Source of the DNA: Sagittula salina
GTDB taxonomy: Bacteria; Pseudomonadota; Alphaproteobacteria; Rhodobacterales; Rhodobacteraceae
Length of the DNA stretch: 64,000 nt
Direction: 5' to 3'
Assembly (NCBI RefSeq): GCF_017813235.1
Contig: NZ_JAGISH010000005.1
Span: 1-64,000, forward strand
This document shows positions 41,707 to 51,193 of this stretch, in pieces (position 1 is the stretch's first letter; the number at the start of each line of letters is the position of its first letter). The notes under the pieces were generated by a model. The model was not told the origin of the DNA. It did not search any database and was given only the letters and a program-made list of their open reading frames with translations. Made by a program: the position numbers and the translations under genes.

Positions 41707-43083
41707 TCAGCCCACGCGCGCCCCCGCAACCCTGCGGCTGCCCGTAGCGACGGCGACCGACCCGACCACGAGGACCGCGAGGCAGATCACGAAAAGCTGT
41801 TCGTACTTGTGCCCCTCCGGCAGCCACGCCGCGATGAAAGGATTGCCGCGGGCGAAGTAGATCCACGCCCCCAGCATCGCCGCGCCCCATGCCATCAGGT
41901 AGGCCCATGTCTCTACCTGGCGATCCAGAACGAGTCCGGCGATCAGCACCGGCGTCAGGAAAAGGCTGGCGGTGCCGCTGACGGCCACTGCGTCGAACAG
42001 CGTCTGGTTTCCCCAGAGCGTCAACGCCACCCCTGCGAACGTGAAGACCAGCATGACGACCCGCCCGCCAGTCAGGCTGCGCGGGGCGAGGCGCAACTCC
42101 TCCACCATCAGCCGCGCCGCCGAGGCCAGCGCGGAATCGAGCGTGCTGAGCGCCGACACCAGCAGCGACAACATGAGCAGGGTAAAGATCCAGCCGGGAA
42201 ACATCGCCGCCCATGTTCCGATCAGTTCACCCTCGTAGGCGGCGCCCGTCAGGCTTGCCTGGATGCCGAACAGACCGAAAGCGAGGATGCAGAGCGTCGA
42301 GATCCAGAAGGCGTGCAGGAAGGACAGGCGCGTCGTGCGCGCATCCGCGACAAAGCCCCGGTCCATCATCACCGGGTCATGCACGGGGTAGGAAAACACC
42401 TGCAGCGCCGCCACCGCCAGAAGCACCCAGCCGAGGTAACCACCCGACTGCCCCGTCGCGGTGAGGGCGGCGACCATGTCGAAACCCGGTGAGGCGAATA
42501 ATGCCCCCAGAGCCGCCCCGAAGACCACGAGGAAGACGAGCATCTGCACGACATCCGTCCTGAGCGCAGCCGATAGCCCGCCCCACGCGGAATAGGCCAG
42601 CGCCAGTGCCGCAACGGCAAGGACCGACCAAACCTGTGATCCGGGCAGCAGGGCTTCGAAAATCAGGCCGACGACGATCAGATTACCGAAGACTTCGGAC
42701 AGGAGCCGTAGAGCGACCACGAGGTTATAGCTCGCGTGCCCCGCCGCGCCGAACCGCCCGCCCAGCCAGTCCTGAACGGAAGTGGCGCCGCTGGCCCGCA
42801 GGCGGCCCACGACGAAACCGCCCGTCAGGAAGGACGCGTAGTAAGCGGCGTAGGCCAGAACACCCGCGATACCGTAGAAGAAGCCGAGAATCGCGGCGTT
42901 CATCAATGAGCGGGCGAAGATCCACGTGGTGACCTGACTCAGAACCAGTACCCAAAGACCCGGGGCCTGGCCGTCGCTCTGTCCTCCGAAGAAGCCTTCG
43001 AGTGTGGCGTTGCGCGGCGCGGCGGCAAGGCTGAGCAGCGCCAGAGCTGCAAAGACCGCCAGCAGCAGGATCGGAGACATCAT
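41707..43083 (-). CDS. Sodium:solute symporter family protein
   Basis: The 458-aa protein has about 12 membrane helices of the LeuT-like SSS fold, with an early substrate-site stretch ('LSQVTTWIFARSLMNAAILGF' in part), 'YSAWGGLSAALRTDVVQM' (the family's GGxxAVxxTDxxQ motif) and 'SLLVSALSTLDSALASAARL' near the Na2 site. The substrate is unknown; family members import sugars, amino acids or carboxylates with Na+. It is followed by the orphan ABC ATPase. Confidence 0.88.
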   Translation of the reverse strand: MMSPILLLAVFAALALLSLAAAPRNATLEGFFGGQSDGQAPGLWVLVLSQVTTWIFARSLMNAAILGFFYGIAGVLAYAAYYASFLTGGFVVGRLRASGATSVQDWLGGRFGAAGHASYNLVVALRLLSEVFGNLIVVGLIFEALLPGSQVWSVLAVAALALAYSAWGGLSAALRTDVVQMLVFLVVFGAALGALFASPGFDMVAALTATGQSGGYLGWVLLAVAALQVFSYPVHDPVMMDRGFVADARTTRLSFLHAFWISTLCILAFGLFGIQASLTGAAYEGELIGTWAAMFPGWIFTLLMLSLLVSALSTLDSALASAARLMVEELRLAPRSLTGGRVVMLVFTFAGVALTLWGNQTLFDAVAVSGTASLFLTPVLIAGLVLDRQVETWAYLMAWGAAMLGAWIYFARGNPFIAAWLPEGHKYEQLFVICLAVLVVGSVAVATGSRRVAGARVG

Positions 43084-43192
43084 GGCATCCCTCTGAAGGT
43101 TGTTCTTGTGATAGTGTTGCTCGCACCCTGCCCCGCCGCTGCCCAGGGTAACAATCGTGTTTCAAGGGGTTGGCGGCTTCGTGACAGGGGCG

Positions 43193-43759
43193 TTACGCGC
43201 GGGCCAGAGCCTTGGCGAGACGCGGCAGGCGTGCCTTTTTCAGGAGGGCGCGCATCTCCCAATCCTCGCCTGACAGCCGCCGGGCCGTGTCCAGAACGCG
43301 GGCGCAGACGCTTGCGACCACCTCCGGAGAGGCCTGCCAGTAGCCCATGAGAAAGGCGTCGGGGTCGATGCGCGACACCCCTTCCTCGGACAGCGTGCCA
43401 CGCGGAAAGTCCGACGCATTGAGCGTGACGATCACATCGGCCGATCCCGCCACCGCCGCCGCCAGCACGTGCCGGTCGTTCACGTCCGGCAACCAGAGCC
43501 GCTTTTCCAGCGAAGGTTTCCACGCCACCTCTGCCCGCGGCCAGGCGGCTCGGACCAGCGCGATCTCGGCACGTGCCTGCGGCTCCCCCTCGGGGCCGAG
43601 TTTGCGCGCCGCGCGAGCCCATTCCTCGAGAATGCGCGCCGACCAGAGGGGCGTGTACAGCCCCTCCGCCGCCACGCCCAGCAACACCTCGCGCATGACA
43701 GTCGGGAACATAACGCAGGTGTCGAGGACAACCTTCACCCGCTCGACCGGTTGGCTCAC
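43193..43759 (-). CDS. PIN-domain protein
   Basis: The 188-aa protein begins at a GTG that overlaps the stop of the methyltransferase gene (GTGA). 'VKVVLDTCVMFPTVMREVL' gives the first PIN acidic residue, Asp13. 'LPDVNDRHVLAAAV' and 'DVIVTLNASDFPRG' supply the others. It resembles VapC50-like or COG-type PIN proteins with a helical C-terminal extension. PIN domains are RNases, often toxins, but no antitoxin gene is adjacent. Coupling to an rRNA-methyltransferase-like gene suggests an RNA-related housekeeping role; that is inference. Confidence 0.8.
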   Translation of the reverse strand: MSQPVERVKVVLDTCVMFPTVMREVLLGVAAEGLYTPLWSARILEEWARAARKLGPEGEPQARAEIALVRAAWPRAEVAWKPSLEKRLWLPDVNDRHVLAAAVAGSADVIVTLNASDFPRGTLSEEGVSRIDPDAFLMGYWQASPEVVASVCARVLDTARRLSGEDWEMRALLKKARLPRLAKALARA

Positions 43760-45015
43760 AGGCGGAATACCAGCGCTTTCAGGTAGCCCGATTCCGCCAG
43801 TTGCGGCAGCAGCGGATGGTCTGCGCCGGCCGCCCCGGAATACAGCAGCTGCGCACGCCGCCCTGACCGCCCGATACCGCGCAGGCAGGCGCCGGTGAAG
43901 CTGTTCAGATCCGCTGCGTGCGAGCACGAACACAGCACGAGGTAACCGTCCTCCGCCACCAGCGGTGCGGCCAGCCGAGCGATGCGCTCGTAGGCGCGCA
44001 GGCCCTTGTCCACCGCTTGTTTGGCCGGGGCGAAGGCTGGCGGGTCGCAGATCACGAGGCCAAAGCGGGCGTCCTCGCCTGCCATTTCCGCCAGCGTATC
44101 AAAAGCATCGCCTTGCCGCGCGGTAAAACGCTCCGCCGCCCCCATGCGCGCCGCGCCTTCGGACGCCAGCGCCAGAGCCGCCGCCGAACCATCGACGCAG
44201 GTTGCGTGGGCCGCGCCCCCCGCCAGCGCGGCCAGGCCGAACCCGCCGACATGGGAAAAGACGTCGAGCACCCGTTCTCCCTTCGCGAGTCTGGCTACGA
44301 AGGCCTGATTGTCGCGCTGATCGAAGAACAGGCCGGTCTTCTGACCGCCGGTCAGGTCCGCCATGTAGGTGGCGCCATTCATCTCTACCGGGACCGCCGC
44401 ATCGGGCGCTGCGCCGCGCAGCACGGTATCCTCCGCGTCGAGACCTTCCAGCGTGCGCCCCCGCCCGCCCGCGTTCTTCAGTACGTTGGTGACCCCGGTG
44501 ACGGAAACCAACGCGTCGACCAGCGCGTCCAGATGCGTTTCCGCCCAGGCGGCGTTGGGTTGCACCACGCAGGTGTCGCCGAAACGGTCGATCACCACGC
44601 CCGGCAAGCCGTCGCCCTCCGCATGGACCAGCCGGTAGAAAGGCGCGTCATACAGGCGCTCGCGCAGCGACAGGGCCTTCGACAGGCGTTTCGCGAACCA
44701 CGCGGTGTCGATATCCGCATCGGCGTTGCGATCCAGCATCCGGGCCACGATGCGACTCTCGGGATTCACCGCCACGGTGCCCAGCGGCTGGCGTTCGTGA
44801 TCCTCCAGCAGCGCGATTGTGCCGGGTGCAATCGCTTTGGACCGGCGATCCATCACCAGTTCGTTGTCAAAGACCCACGGGCTGCCGTGCCGGATGGCGC
44901 GAACATTCGCCTTCGGTTTCAGGCGCAGCACGGGGCGGGACTCAGGCCGGGACTCAGGCCGGGAACCGGGCCGGGAATCAGGGCGGGCACCATCAGGTGA
45001 GGAAGGAGCTGTCAT
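43756..45015 (-). CDS. RlmI-type class I rRNA methyltransferase
   Basis: The protein of about 419 residues has an N-terminal PUA-like domain (about 30-100, 'GSPWVFDNELVMDRRSKAI'), the linking EEHEC-type domain ('VIDRFGDTCVVQPNAAW'), and a Rossmann SAM domain with 'GERVLDVFSHVGGFGLAAL' and 'LVICDPPAFAPAKQAV'. That is the layout of RlmI (m5C1962 of 23S rRNA) and YccW-like enzymes; the CDPPAFAPAK motif and a late Cys ('LVLCSCSHAAD') fit. ATG at 45015 has an AGGAG site. An N-terminal Ser-Arg-Pro repeat (residues 13-28) is peculiar to this protein. Confidence 0.88.
   Translation of the reverse strand: MTAPSSPDGARPDSRPGSRPESRPESRPVLRLKPKANVRAIRHGSPWVFDNELVMDRRSKAIAPGTIALLEDHERQPLGTVAVNPESRIVARMLDRNADADIDTAWFAKRLSKALSLRERLYDAPFYRLVHAEGDGLPGVVIDRFGDTCVVQPNAAWAETHLDALVDALVSVTGVTNVLKNAGGRGRTLEGLDAEDTVLRGAAPDAAVPVEMNGATYMADLTGGQKTGLFFDQRDNQAFVARLAKGERVLDVFSHVGGFGLAALAGGAAHATCVDGSAAALALASEGAARMGAAERFTARQGDAFDTLAEMAGEDARFGLVICDPPAFAPAKQAVDKGLRAYERIARLAAPLVAEDGYLVLCSCSHAADLNSFTGACLRGIGRSGRRAQLLYSGAAGADHPLLPQLAESGYLKALVFRL
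44937..44984 (-). repeat. 12-bp tandem repeat encoding SRP units
   Basis: Four 12-bp copies of gggactcaggcc (two perfect, two diverged) lie in the 5' end of the RlmI-type gene and encode a repeated (D/G/E)SRP motif. Being in-frame, length changes would alter only the disordered N-terminus. Confidence 0.85.
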
Positions 45016-45386
45016 GGCCCCGCCATACCCCGCTTTTGCACGGGAATAAAGCGGTCTGGGAGGGTTCCGCAATGGACTGGGCAGGCCCCGACGGCACCCA
45101 TCAGCCCCGGCACAGGGCGCGAGCCATTTCGGTGCGCCCCACTGCCCGGGGCAGTGCGTTCCCGCAGCCGGACGGTTGCCGATCGGGGGCGTTCGGGGGA
45201 GACACCTTTTCCTCCGCGCCAAGGAGACCTGCCCGCCGCAATCCGCGATACTCGCACACGATCCTGCGACGCGATACAATTACCGGATATGACGGGTTTA
45301 CCGTTAGCGCTAACCGCGCTATGTCACGATCAAACCGCAGAGGATGCCCGGGCACCGCCCCATGGGCATTGCAAAGGGAGATACCC
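45016..45386 (+). promoter_or_regulatory. edd-eda control region with palindromic operator
   Basis: The 371-bp gap holds a perfect 12-bp palindrome GTTAGCGCTAAC (45303-45314) with the central CG of LacI-family operators, and a -10-like TACAAT at 45275-45280 whose start site would place the operator just downstream (about +16 to +27). A ribosome site (aaagggag) precedes the edd ATG. No -35 is clear and no small gene is seen. Confidence 0.6.
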
Positions 45387-47192
45387 ATGGCCCTGAACGA
45401 CACCCTCGCCCGCGTTACCGCCCGCATCGAAGAGCGCTCCGCGCGGACGCGCGCCACCTACCTCGACCGCATGGCCCGCGCCGCCGACGAAGGGCCGCGC
45501 CGAGCCCACCTGACCTGCGGCAACCAGGCCCATGCCTATGCGGCCATGAGCGCCGACAAGGATGCGCTCGCCGAGGCCCGGGCGCCGAACCTCGGAATCG
45601 TCACCGCTTATAACGACATGCTCTCCGCGCACCAACCGTTTGAGCGGTTTCCCGATCTGATCCGCGCGGCCGCCCGCAGCAACGGCGGTACCGCACAGGT
45701 TGCGGGTGGCGTGCCCGCCATGTGCGACGGCGTCACGCAGGGACAGGTCGGCATGGAGCTCTCGCTCTTTTCCCGTGACGTGATCGCGCTTTCGGCGGGC
45801 ATCGCCCTGTCGCACAACGTTTTTGACGCGGCGCTCTATCTCGGTGTCTGCGACAAGATCGTTCCGGGGCTGATCATCGCCGCCGCCACGTTCGGCTACA
45901 TCCCTGGTATCTTCCTGCCCGCCGGTCCCATGCCTTCCGGCATTCCCAACGATGAAAAGGCCAAGGTCCGTCAACAGTTCGCCGAAGGCCACGTCGGCCG
46001 TGACGAGCTGATGAAAGCCGAGATGGCCTCCTACCACGCGGCGGGCACCTGCACCTTCTATGGTACGGCCAACACCAACCAGATGCTGATGGAGTTCATG
46101 GGCCTGCACCTGCCGGGCGCGTCTTTCGTGCAACCGAACACCGCCCTGCGCGATGCGCTGACGGAGGCCGGGACAAAGCGCGCCTTGGAAATCACCGCTC
46201 TGGGCAATGACTACCGCCCGGTTTCGGAGATCCTCGACGCGAAGGCCTTCGTCAACGGCATCGTCGGGCTGATGGCCACGGGCGGGTCCACGAACCTCGT
46301 GCTTCACCTGCCCGCCATGGCGCGGGCTGCGGGCATCGCTCTCGAGGTGGAAGACTTCAACGACATTTCTTCCGTGACGCCGCTGATGGCCAAGGTCTAC
46401 CCGAACGGGTTGGCCGATGTGAACCACTTCCATGCCGCGGGCGGGCTTCAGTACATGATCGGCAACCTGCTGGATGCGGGACTTCTGCACGAGGACGTAA
46501 AGACCATCGCAGGCAATGGCCTGCATCTCTACGCCAGGGAACCCGTGCTGGCCGATGGTGCACTGGCCTGGCGTCAGGGTCCGAAGACCAGCCAGAACGA
46601 CAAGATCCTGCGTCCCGCTGGCGCTCCCTTCCAACCCTCTGGCGGCCTGAAAGAACTGATCGGAAACCTTGGAACCGGCATGATCAAGGTCTCTGCTGTC
46701 GCCGCCGATCGTCACGTGATCGAGGCCCCCGCGCGCGTTTTTCAGGATCAGGAGGCGGTAAAGATCGCCTTCAGGAACGGCGAATTCACCGGCGACACCA
46801 TCGTCGTCGTCCGCTTTCAGGGGCCGAAGTCCAACGGCATGCCGGAATTGCACGGTCTGACTCCAACCCTTGCGGTTCTCCAAGATCGCGGACTGAAGGT
46901 CGCGCTGGTCACCGATGGGCGCATGTCCGGCGCATCGGGCAAGGTTCCGGCAGCGATCCATGTTTCGCCCGAGGCGGCCAACCAAGGCCCTCTGGCCCGC
47001 GTCCGGGATGGCGACATCCTGCGGCTCGACGCTACGCAGGGCACGCTCGACTGCCTCGCCGCCGATTTCGAGGCCCGCCAGCCCGCCACTGCCGATCTCT
47101 CCGGTAATGGCCATGGCGTCGGGCGCGAACTTTTCGCCGCCTTTCGGGAAAACGTCGGGCTTGCGTCCAACGGCGCCGCCGTGGTGGTCTGA
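45387..47192 (+). CDS. edd: Phosphogluconate dehydratase
   Basis: The 601-aa enzyme converts 6-phosphogluconate to 2-keto-3-deoxy-6-phosphogluconate in the Entner-Doudoroff pathway. Cluster-binding cysteines appear in '[20 protein letters not shown]' (landmark MCDGVTQG), '[11 protein letters not shown]' and '[20 protein letters not shown]' (landmark [11 protein letters not shown]). '[20 protein letters not shown]' is the C-terminal signature. ATG at 45387 fits the family length; the frame stays open upstream without being coding. It is followed by eda 72 bp later. Confidence 0.95.
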   Translation: MALNDTLARVTARIEERSARTRATYLDRMARAADEGPRRAHLTCGNQAHAYAAMSADKDALAEARAPNLGIVTAYNDMLSAHQPFERFPDLIRAAARSNGGTAQVAGGVPAMCDGVTQGQVGMELSLFSRDVIALSAGIALSHNVFDAALYLGVCDKIVPGLIIAAATFGYIPGIFLPAGPMPSGIPNDEKAKVRQQFAEGHVGRDELMKAEMASYHAAGTCTFYGTANTNQMLMEFMGLHLPGASFVQPNTALRDALTEAGTKRALEITALGNDYRPVSEILDAKAFVNGIVGLMATGGSTNLVLHLPAMARAAGIALEVEDFNDISSVTPLMAKVYPNGLADVNHFHAAGGLQYMIGNLLDAGLLHEDVKTIAGNGLHLYAREPVLADGALAWRQGPKTSQNDKILRPAGAPFQPSGGLKELIGNLGTGMIKVSAVAADRHVIEAPARVFQDQEAVKIAFRNGEFTGDTIVVVRFQGPKSNGMPELHGLTPTLAVLQDRGLKVALVTDGRMSGASGKVPAAIHVSPEAANQGPLARVRDGDILRLDATQGTLDCLAADFEARQPATADLSGNGHGVGRELFAAFRENVGLASNGAAVVV

Positions 47193-47264
47193 CCCCGCCG
47201 CCGGTCGCCTCAGGGCGCACGCGCTACCGTTTCTTATTGGTTGAAATACTCAAAAGGACTCTCC

Positions 47265-47915
47265 ATGACCCCGCTCGACGCCAGCCGTGAAAGCGACCGC
47301 CTCTGCCGCCTCGCCCCCGTCATCCCGGTCCTCGTGATCGACGATGCATCAAAGGCGCGCGCGCTGGCGCAGGCCTTGGTGAATGGTGGTTTGCCAGTGC
47401 TCGAAGTCACTCTGCGCACACCCGCCGCGCTCGACGCCATCGCGGAGATGGCCAAGGTCGAGGGCGGCGTGGTCGGCGCGGGCACCCTGCTGACCCCGGA
47501 GGACGTGCAGCGGGCAAAGGCCGCGGGCGCGCGCTTTGGCGTCTCTCCGGGTGCGACCGACCGGCTGCTCGACGCCTGCGAGGCGGCGGACCTGCCGCTT
47601 CTGCCCGGCACCGCCACGGCGACGGAGGCGATGCGACTTCTTGAGCGCGGCTATACGGTTCAGAAGTTCTTTCCGGCGGAGGCCAACGGCGGCGTGCCCG
47701 CCCTTAAGTCCATCGGTGCGCCGATCCCGCAGGTCAAATTTTGCCCCACCGGCGGCGTCAGCCCGAAGAATGCCGAAAGCTACCTCGCATTGTCCAACAC
47801 GCTGTGCGTCGGCGGCAGCTGGGTGGCCCCTGCCGATGCGGTAAGATCCGGCGACTGGGCCCGGATCGAGGAACTGGCCCGCGAGGCCGCCGCCCTGCCG
47901 CGCACGCTCGCCTGA
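47265..47915 (+). CDS. eda: KDPG/KHG aldolase
   Basis: The 216-aa class I aldolase splits 2-keto-3-deoxy-6-phosphogluconate into pyruvate and glyceraldehyde-3-phosphate. Glu47 ('GLPVLEVTLRTPAAL') and the Schiff-base Lys134 ('GYTVQKFFPAEANGG') are in place, with the phosphate site 'FCPTGGVSPKNAESYL'. ATG at 47265 follows an AAGGA site. With edd it completes the Entner-Doudoroff pathway. Confidence 0.96.
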   Translation: MTPLDASRESDRLCRLAPVIPVLVIDDASKARALAQALVNGGLPVLEVTLRTPAALDAIAEMAKVEGGVVGAGTLLTPEDVQRAKAAGARFGVSPGATDRLLDACEAADLPLLPGTATATEAMRLLERGYTVQKFFPAEANGGVPALKSIGAPIPQVKFCPTGGVSPKNAESYLALSNTLCVGGSWVAPADAVRSGDWARIEELAREAAALPRTLA

Positions 47916-47920
47916 TGTTT

Positions 47921-47962
47921 CCGAACGCTGCGAGTCCGCTTCGAAGGGGCCGCAGCGTTCGG
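47921..47962 (+). terminator. Hairpin after eda
   Basis: A perfect 12-bp stem CCGAACGCTGCG/CGCAGCGTTCGG (47921-47932, 47951-47962) begins 5 bp after the eda stop, without a T-run. It probably ends or stabilises the edd-eda transcript. Confidence 0.65.
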
Positions 47963-48095
47963 AACAACGCGCCCCCGTCTGGCCGCGGGCGCGCCCCTGA
48001 CACGGTCTGCGCTGAGACTGATGTATTTCAGGTGAGTATTTGCACAAAGGAGAAGCGGTGAACGCCGCGCAACACCCGCCCGGGCCTGCTGGTGC

Positions 48096-48368
48096 CTACT
48101 GACGCGGGCGCGCCTTCCAGCCGCCACGCCGCGTGGGGCGGTTCATGGCTGTCAGGCCATCCCTGAGCACGGCCGTCATCGGGTGATCGTCGTTTCCGTA
48201 ACGTTCCAGCAACGTGCCGATCAGCGCCGTCGTGTCAGCATCCACCGGCACCGAAAGCGCCCAATCGAGAAAGATCGCCCGGCATTCCTCGACGTCGATG
48301 CCATCAATACGGTAGGATTCGCGGATCAGGCCTTTGGGATCCGCTGCGTCCTGGGTCATGTCGCTCAT
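48096..48368 (-). CDS. Conserved hypothetical protein downstream of glnE
   Basis: The 90-aa soluble protein starts at 48368 with an ATGA overlap on the glnE stop. It reads 'GLIRESYRIDGIDVEECRAI', 'FLDWALSVPVDADTTALIGT' and 'LLERYGNDDHPMTAVLRDGL', mostly helical. I do not recognise a named family. Tight coupling to glnE suggests a conserved neighbour with a regulatory or accessory role. Confidence 0.7.
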   Translation of the reverse strand: MSDMTQDAADPKGLIRESYRIDGIDVEECRAIFLDWALSVPVDADTTALIGTLLERYGNDDHPMTAVLRDGLTAMNRPTRRGGWKARPRQ

Positions 48369-51130
48369 GCGGTTTCTCCTGTTGCCAGAACGGCGTCGAT
48401 CACCGCCGCAGACCGGGCTGTCCTGTCGTTCAGCTTCGCGCGCAAATGATCCATGTCCGGGCACCCTGTCAAGCGTTGCAGGAAGGCGCAACCGCCGCCC
48501 CCCAGCGCCTCCGGGTTCAAAGGTTTGTCACTGACCAGCCGTGCGCCGATCTGCAGAGCCCACGCCAGCTCGTAGGCCTCTACCAGGGGTCCGGAGTCGA
48601 ACCACGCCCCCTGTCGCAACGCGCGGGGTGTCTGGCGGATGGCCTTTCCCGATAGCAACGAAGCCGCCTGCGCCACGAGGTCGATTTCCTGCATACGCCC
48701 GCGTCCCAGTTTTGCCTCCCACGGGCTGCCCGCTCCCTTTGCGGCGGCGATCCTGGCCAGCATGTCACGCACCGCAGCCAGCACGTCGGCGCGGTCACGC
48801 GGCCGAGCGAGCAGTTCCGCACGGAACGCTTCCACCTCGCCCGCCAGTTCAGCCGGCCCCGCCACCACCCGCGCCCGCGTCAGCGCGAGGTGTTCCCACG
48901 TCCAGGCTTCCGTGGTCTGGTAGCTCTGGAAAGCGGCCCATGAAGTGGCCACCGGCCCCTGGTTTCCCGAGGGTCGCAGGCGCATGTCGATCTCGTAGAG
49001 CTTGCCTTCGGCCATCGGCGCGGTCATCGCGGTGACCAGCGCCTGGGTCAGGCGCGCGTAATACAGTCGAGACGGCAACGGACGACGGCCTTCCGAGTTC
49101 TCCTCCCCTTCCGGGTCGTAGATCACGATCACGTCGAGGTCGGACCGCGCATGCAGTCGCTGCGCGCCCAGCGATCCCATCCCCAGAACCACCGCCCCCC
49201 GTCCCGGGCATGGGCCGTGCTTCAGGGCGAATTCCGCCTGCACCACGGGCCACACGGCGGCCAGAACCGCCTCGGCCAGATCGGCATAGGCCTTGCCCGC
49301 TTCCTCGGCCTGCATGAGTCCGCGCAGGAGGTGCACACCCACCCGGAAGTGCCATTCCTTGGCCCAGATCCGCGCGGTATCGAGCTTGCGCTCGTAATCC
49401 GCCTCGCGCGCCATCACCGCCGACAGATCCGCCGTCAGAGCCGCCCGCCCCGGCCATGCAGCAAAGAAATCGCCGCCGATCACAGCGTCCAGAACGGCGG
49501 CGTTCTGTGCGAGGAAGGCCGCGAGGTCCGGCGAGGTGCCCACGATGTCCACCAGAAGGTCCATCAGCGAGGGATTCGCATCGAAGAGGGAAAACAGCTG
49601 CACCCCGGCGGGCAGTTTCGACAGAAAGCTGTCGAAGGTGGACAGGGCTTCTGTCGGGCGCGCGGTGCCGGCGAGGCGTTTCAGGATCTCGGGGCGTACC
49701 CGCCGCCAGAGGTCCTGTGCCCGCGCCGACCGCAGACAGGGGTAGGTCGCCCAGCGATCCACCAGCGCGCTGTCGCCAAAGACCTCCGGCACCGCCGAGG
49801 TGTCCCGCGCATCCGGGGCAAAGAACCCCTCTGTCAGGCTGTGCACCTCCGTCAGGCGTGCGGTCAGGTCGGCTTTCATCTCCGTGAGGTCGCGCCCCGA
49901 GAGGCAGGCCAGCCGTTCCATTCCCTCGCGCGAACCGGGCAGGTCGTGCGTCTGTGCGTCATTCACCATCTGGATGCGGTGCTCCACCTCGCGGTGGGCG
50001 CGGTAGTGATCGCCCAACTTGTCTGTCACGGCCTGTGGCACCCAGCCGCGTGCGGTCAGGGCCCGCAGCCCCTCCACCGTTCCACGCAACCGCAAAGAGG
50101 GGTCGCGTCCGCCGGCGATCAGCTGCCGCGTCTGGGTAAAGAACTCGATCTCGCGGATACCGCCGCGCCCGAGTTTCATGTTGTGGCCCGGTAGGGTGAT
50201 CGCGCCGTGAAACCCCTTGTGCTCCCGGATGCGCAGGCGCATGTCGTGCGCGTCCTGAATGGCGGCGAAATCCAGATGCCGCCGCCAGACGAAGGGCCGG
50301 AGCGCCTTGAGAAACCGTTCGCCCGCTGCGATGTCGCCCGCGCAGGCCCGCGCCTTGATGTAGGCGGCGCGCTCCCAGGTGCGGCCGAAACTTTCGTAAT
50401 AACGCTCGGCGGGTTCCATTGCCATGCAGACGGGCGTCACCGCCGGATCGGGACGCAGCCGCAGGTCGGTGCGAAAGACGTAGCCCTCCGCGGTCAGATC
50501 GTTCAGCATGGCTGACATCTTGCGGGTCGCTCGCACCAGCGATTGCCGCGCCTCGTGGTAGTCGTCGGGGTCGTAACGCGTTTCGTCAAACAGGACGATC
50601 AGGTCTATGTCGGACGAATAATTCAACTCCCCCGCGCCCATCTTGCCCATGGCCAGCGCCACCATGCCGCCCGCCGTCGCGATGTCGTCTTCGCCCATGC
50701 CCGGCAGCTTGCCGCGTTTGATCTCCTGCCCGACGGAAGCCCGCATGGCGAGGCTCACCGCGAGATCGGCGAATTCCGTCAGCGCCCCGGTGACCCGCTG
50801 CAGTGGCCAGACGCCCGCAAGATCGCAAAGCGCCACCAATAGAGCCATCCGCCGTTTGGCGCGGCGCAGCTCTGCGGCGAGCGTGTCTGGCGCGTCCTCC
50901 GTCAAAGCCAGTTGCAGGGCGGACAGGGTGGCCTCAGGATCCTCGCAGGCTCCTTCGAGCCAGTCGCCTTCGCGCTGGAGCAGACCGTGGAGGTAAGGAC
51001 TCGACCCGGCTGTTCCTTCCAGAAGATCGGCCAGCGCACCGCTGGCCCAGGGGGCGAAACTCTGGGCCTCTGCGCCCCGTTCGGGGTCAAAGGCACGGGG
51101 GAGGCGCGTAATGCGGGAGGCAAGTGTCAT
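48365..51130 (-). CDS. glnE: Bifunctional glutamine-synthetase adenylyltransferase/adenylyl-removing enzyme
   Basis: The protein of about 921 residues has two nucleotidyltransferase domains: N-terminal 'ALGKMGAGELNYSSDIDL'-type motif (reads MGKMGAGELNYSSDIDLIVL) for adenylyl removal, and C-terminal 'LGMGSLGAQRLHARSDLDVI' for adenylylation. It attaches AMP to, or removes it from, glutamine synthetase according to PII and glutamine levels. ATG at 51130 (MTLASRITRL) is chosen over 51220. It is divergent from a flavodoxin-fold oxidoreductase gene. Confidence 0.95.
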   Translation of the reverse strand: MTLASRITRLPRAFDPERGAEAQSFAPWASGALADLLEGTAGSSPYLHGLLQREGDWLEGACEDPEATLSALQLALTEDAPDTLAAELRRAKRRMALLVALCDLAGVWPLQRVTGALTEFADLAVSLAMRASVGQEIKRGKLPGMGEDDIATAGGMVALAMGKMGAGELNYSSDIDLIVLFDETRYDPDDYHEARQSLVRATRKMSAMLNDLTAEGYVFRTDLRLRPDPAVTPVCMAMEPAERYYESFGRTWERAAYIKARACAGDIAAGERFLKALRPFVWRRHLDFAAIQDAHDMRLRIREHKGFHGAITLPGHNMKLGRGGIREIEFFTQTRQLIAGGRDPSLRLRGTVEGLRALTARGWVPQAVTDKLGDHYRAHREVEHRIQMVNDAQTHDLPGSREGMERLACLSGRDLTEMKADLTARLTEVHSLTEGFFAPDARDTSAVPEVFGDSALVDRWATYPCLRSARAQDLWRRVRPEILKRLAGTARPTEALSTFDSFLSKLPAGVQLFSLFDANPSLMDLLVDIVGTSPDLAAFLAQNAAVLDAVIGGDFFAAWPGRAALTADLSAVMAREADYERKLDTARIWAKEWHFRVGVHLLRGLMQAEEAGKAYADLAEAVLAAVWPVVQAEFALKHGPCPGRGAVVLGMGSLGAQRLHARSDLDVIVIYDPEGEENSEGRRPLPSRLYYARLTQALVTAMTAPMAEGKLYEIDMRLRPSGNQGPVATSWAAFQSYQTTEAWTWEHLALTRARVVAGPAELAGEVEAFRAELLARPRDRADVLAAVRDMLARIAAAKGAGSPWEAKLGRGRMQEIDLVAQAASLLSGKAIRQTPRALRQGAWFDSGPLVEAYELAWALQIGARLVSDKPLNPEALGGGGCAFLQRLTGCPDMDHLRAKLNDRTARSAAVIDAVLATGETA

Positions 51131-51193
51131 GCGCGCAGATGGCCACGGGTCCGCGCCCTTGGCAAGCCCCCCGAAGCCTGCGAGAAAAAGCCT

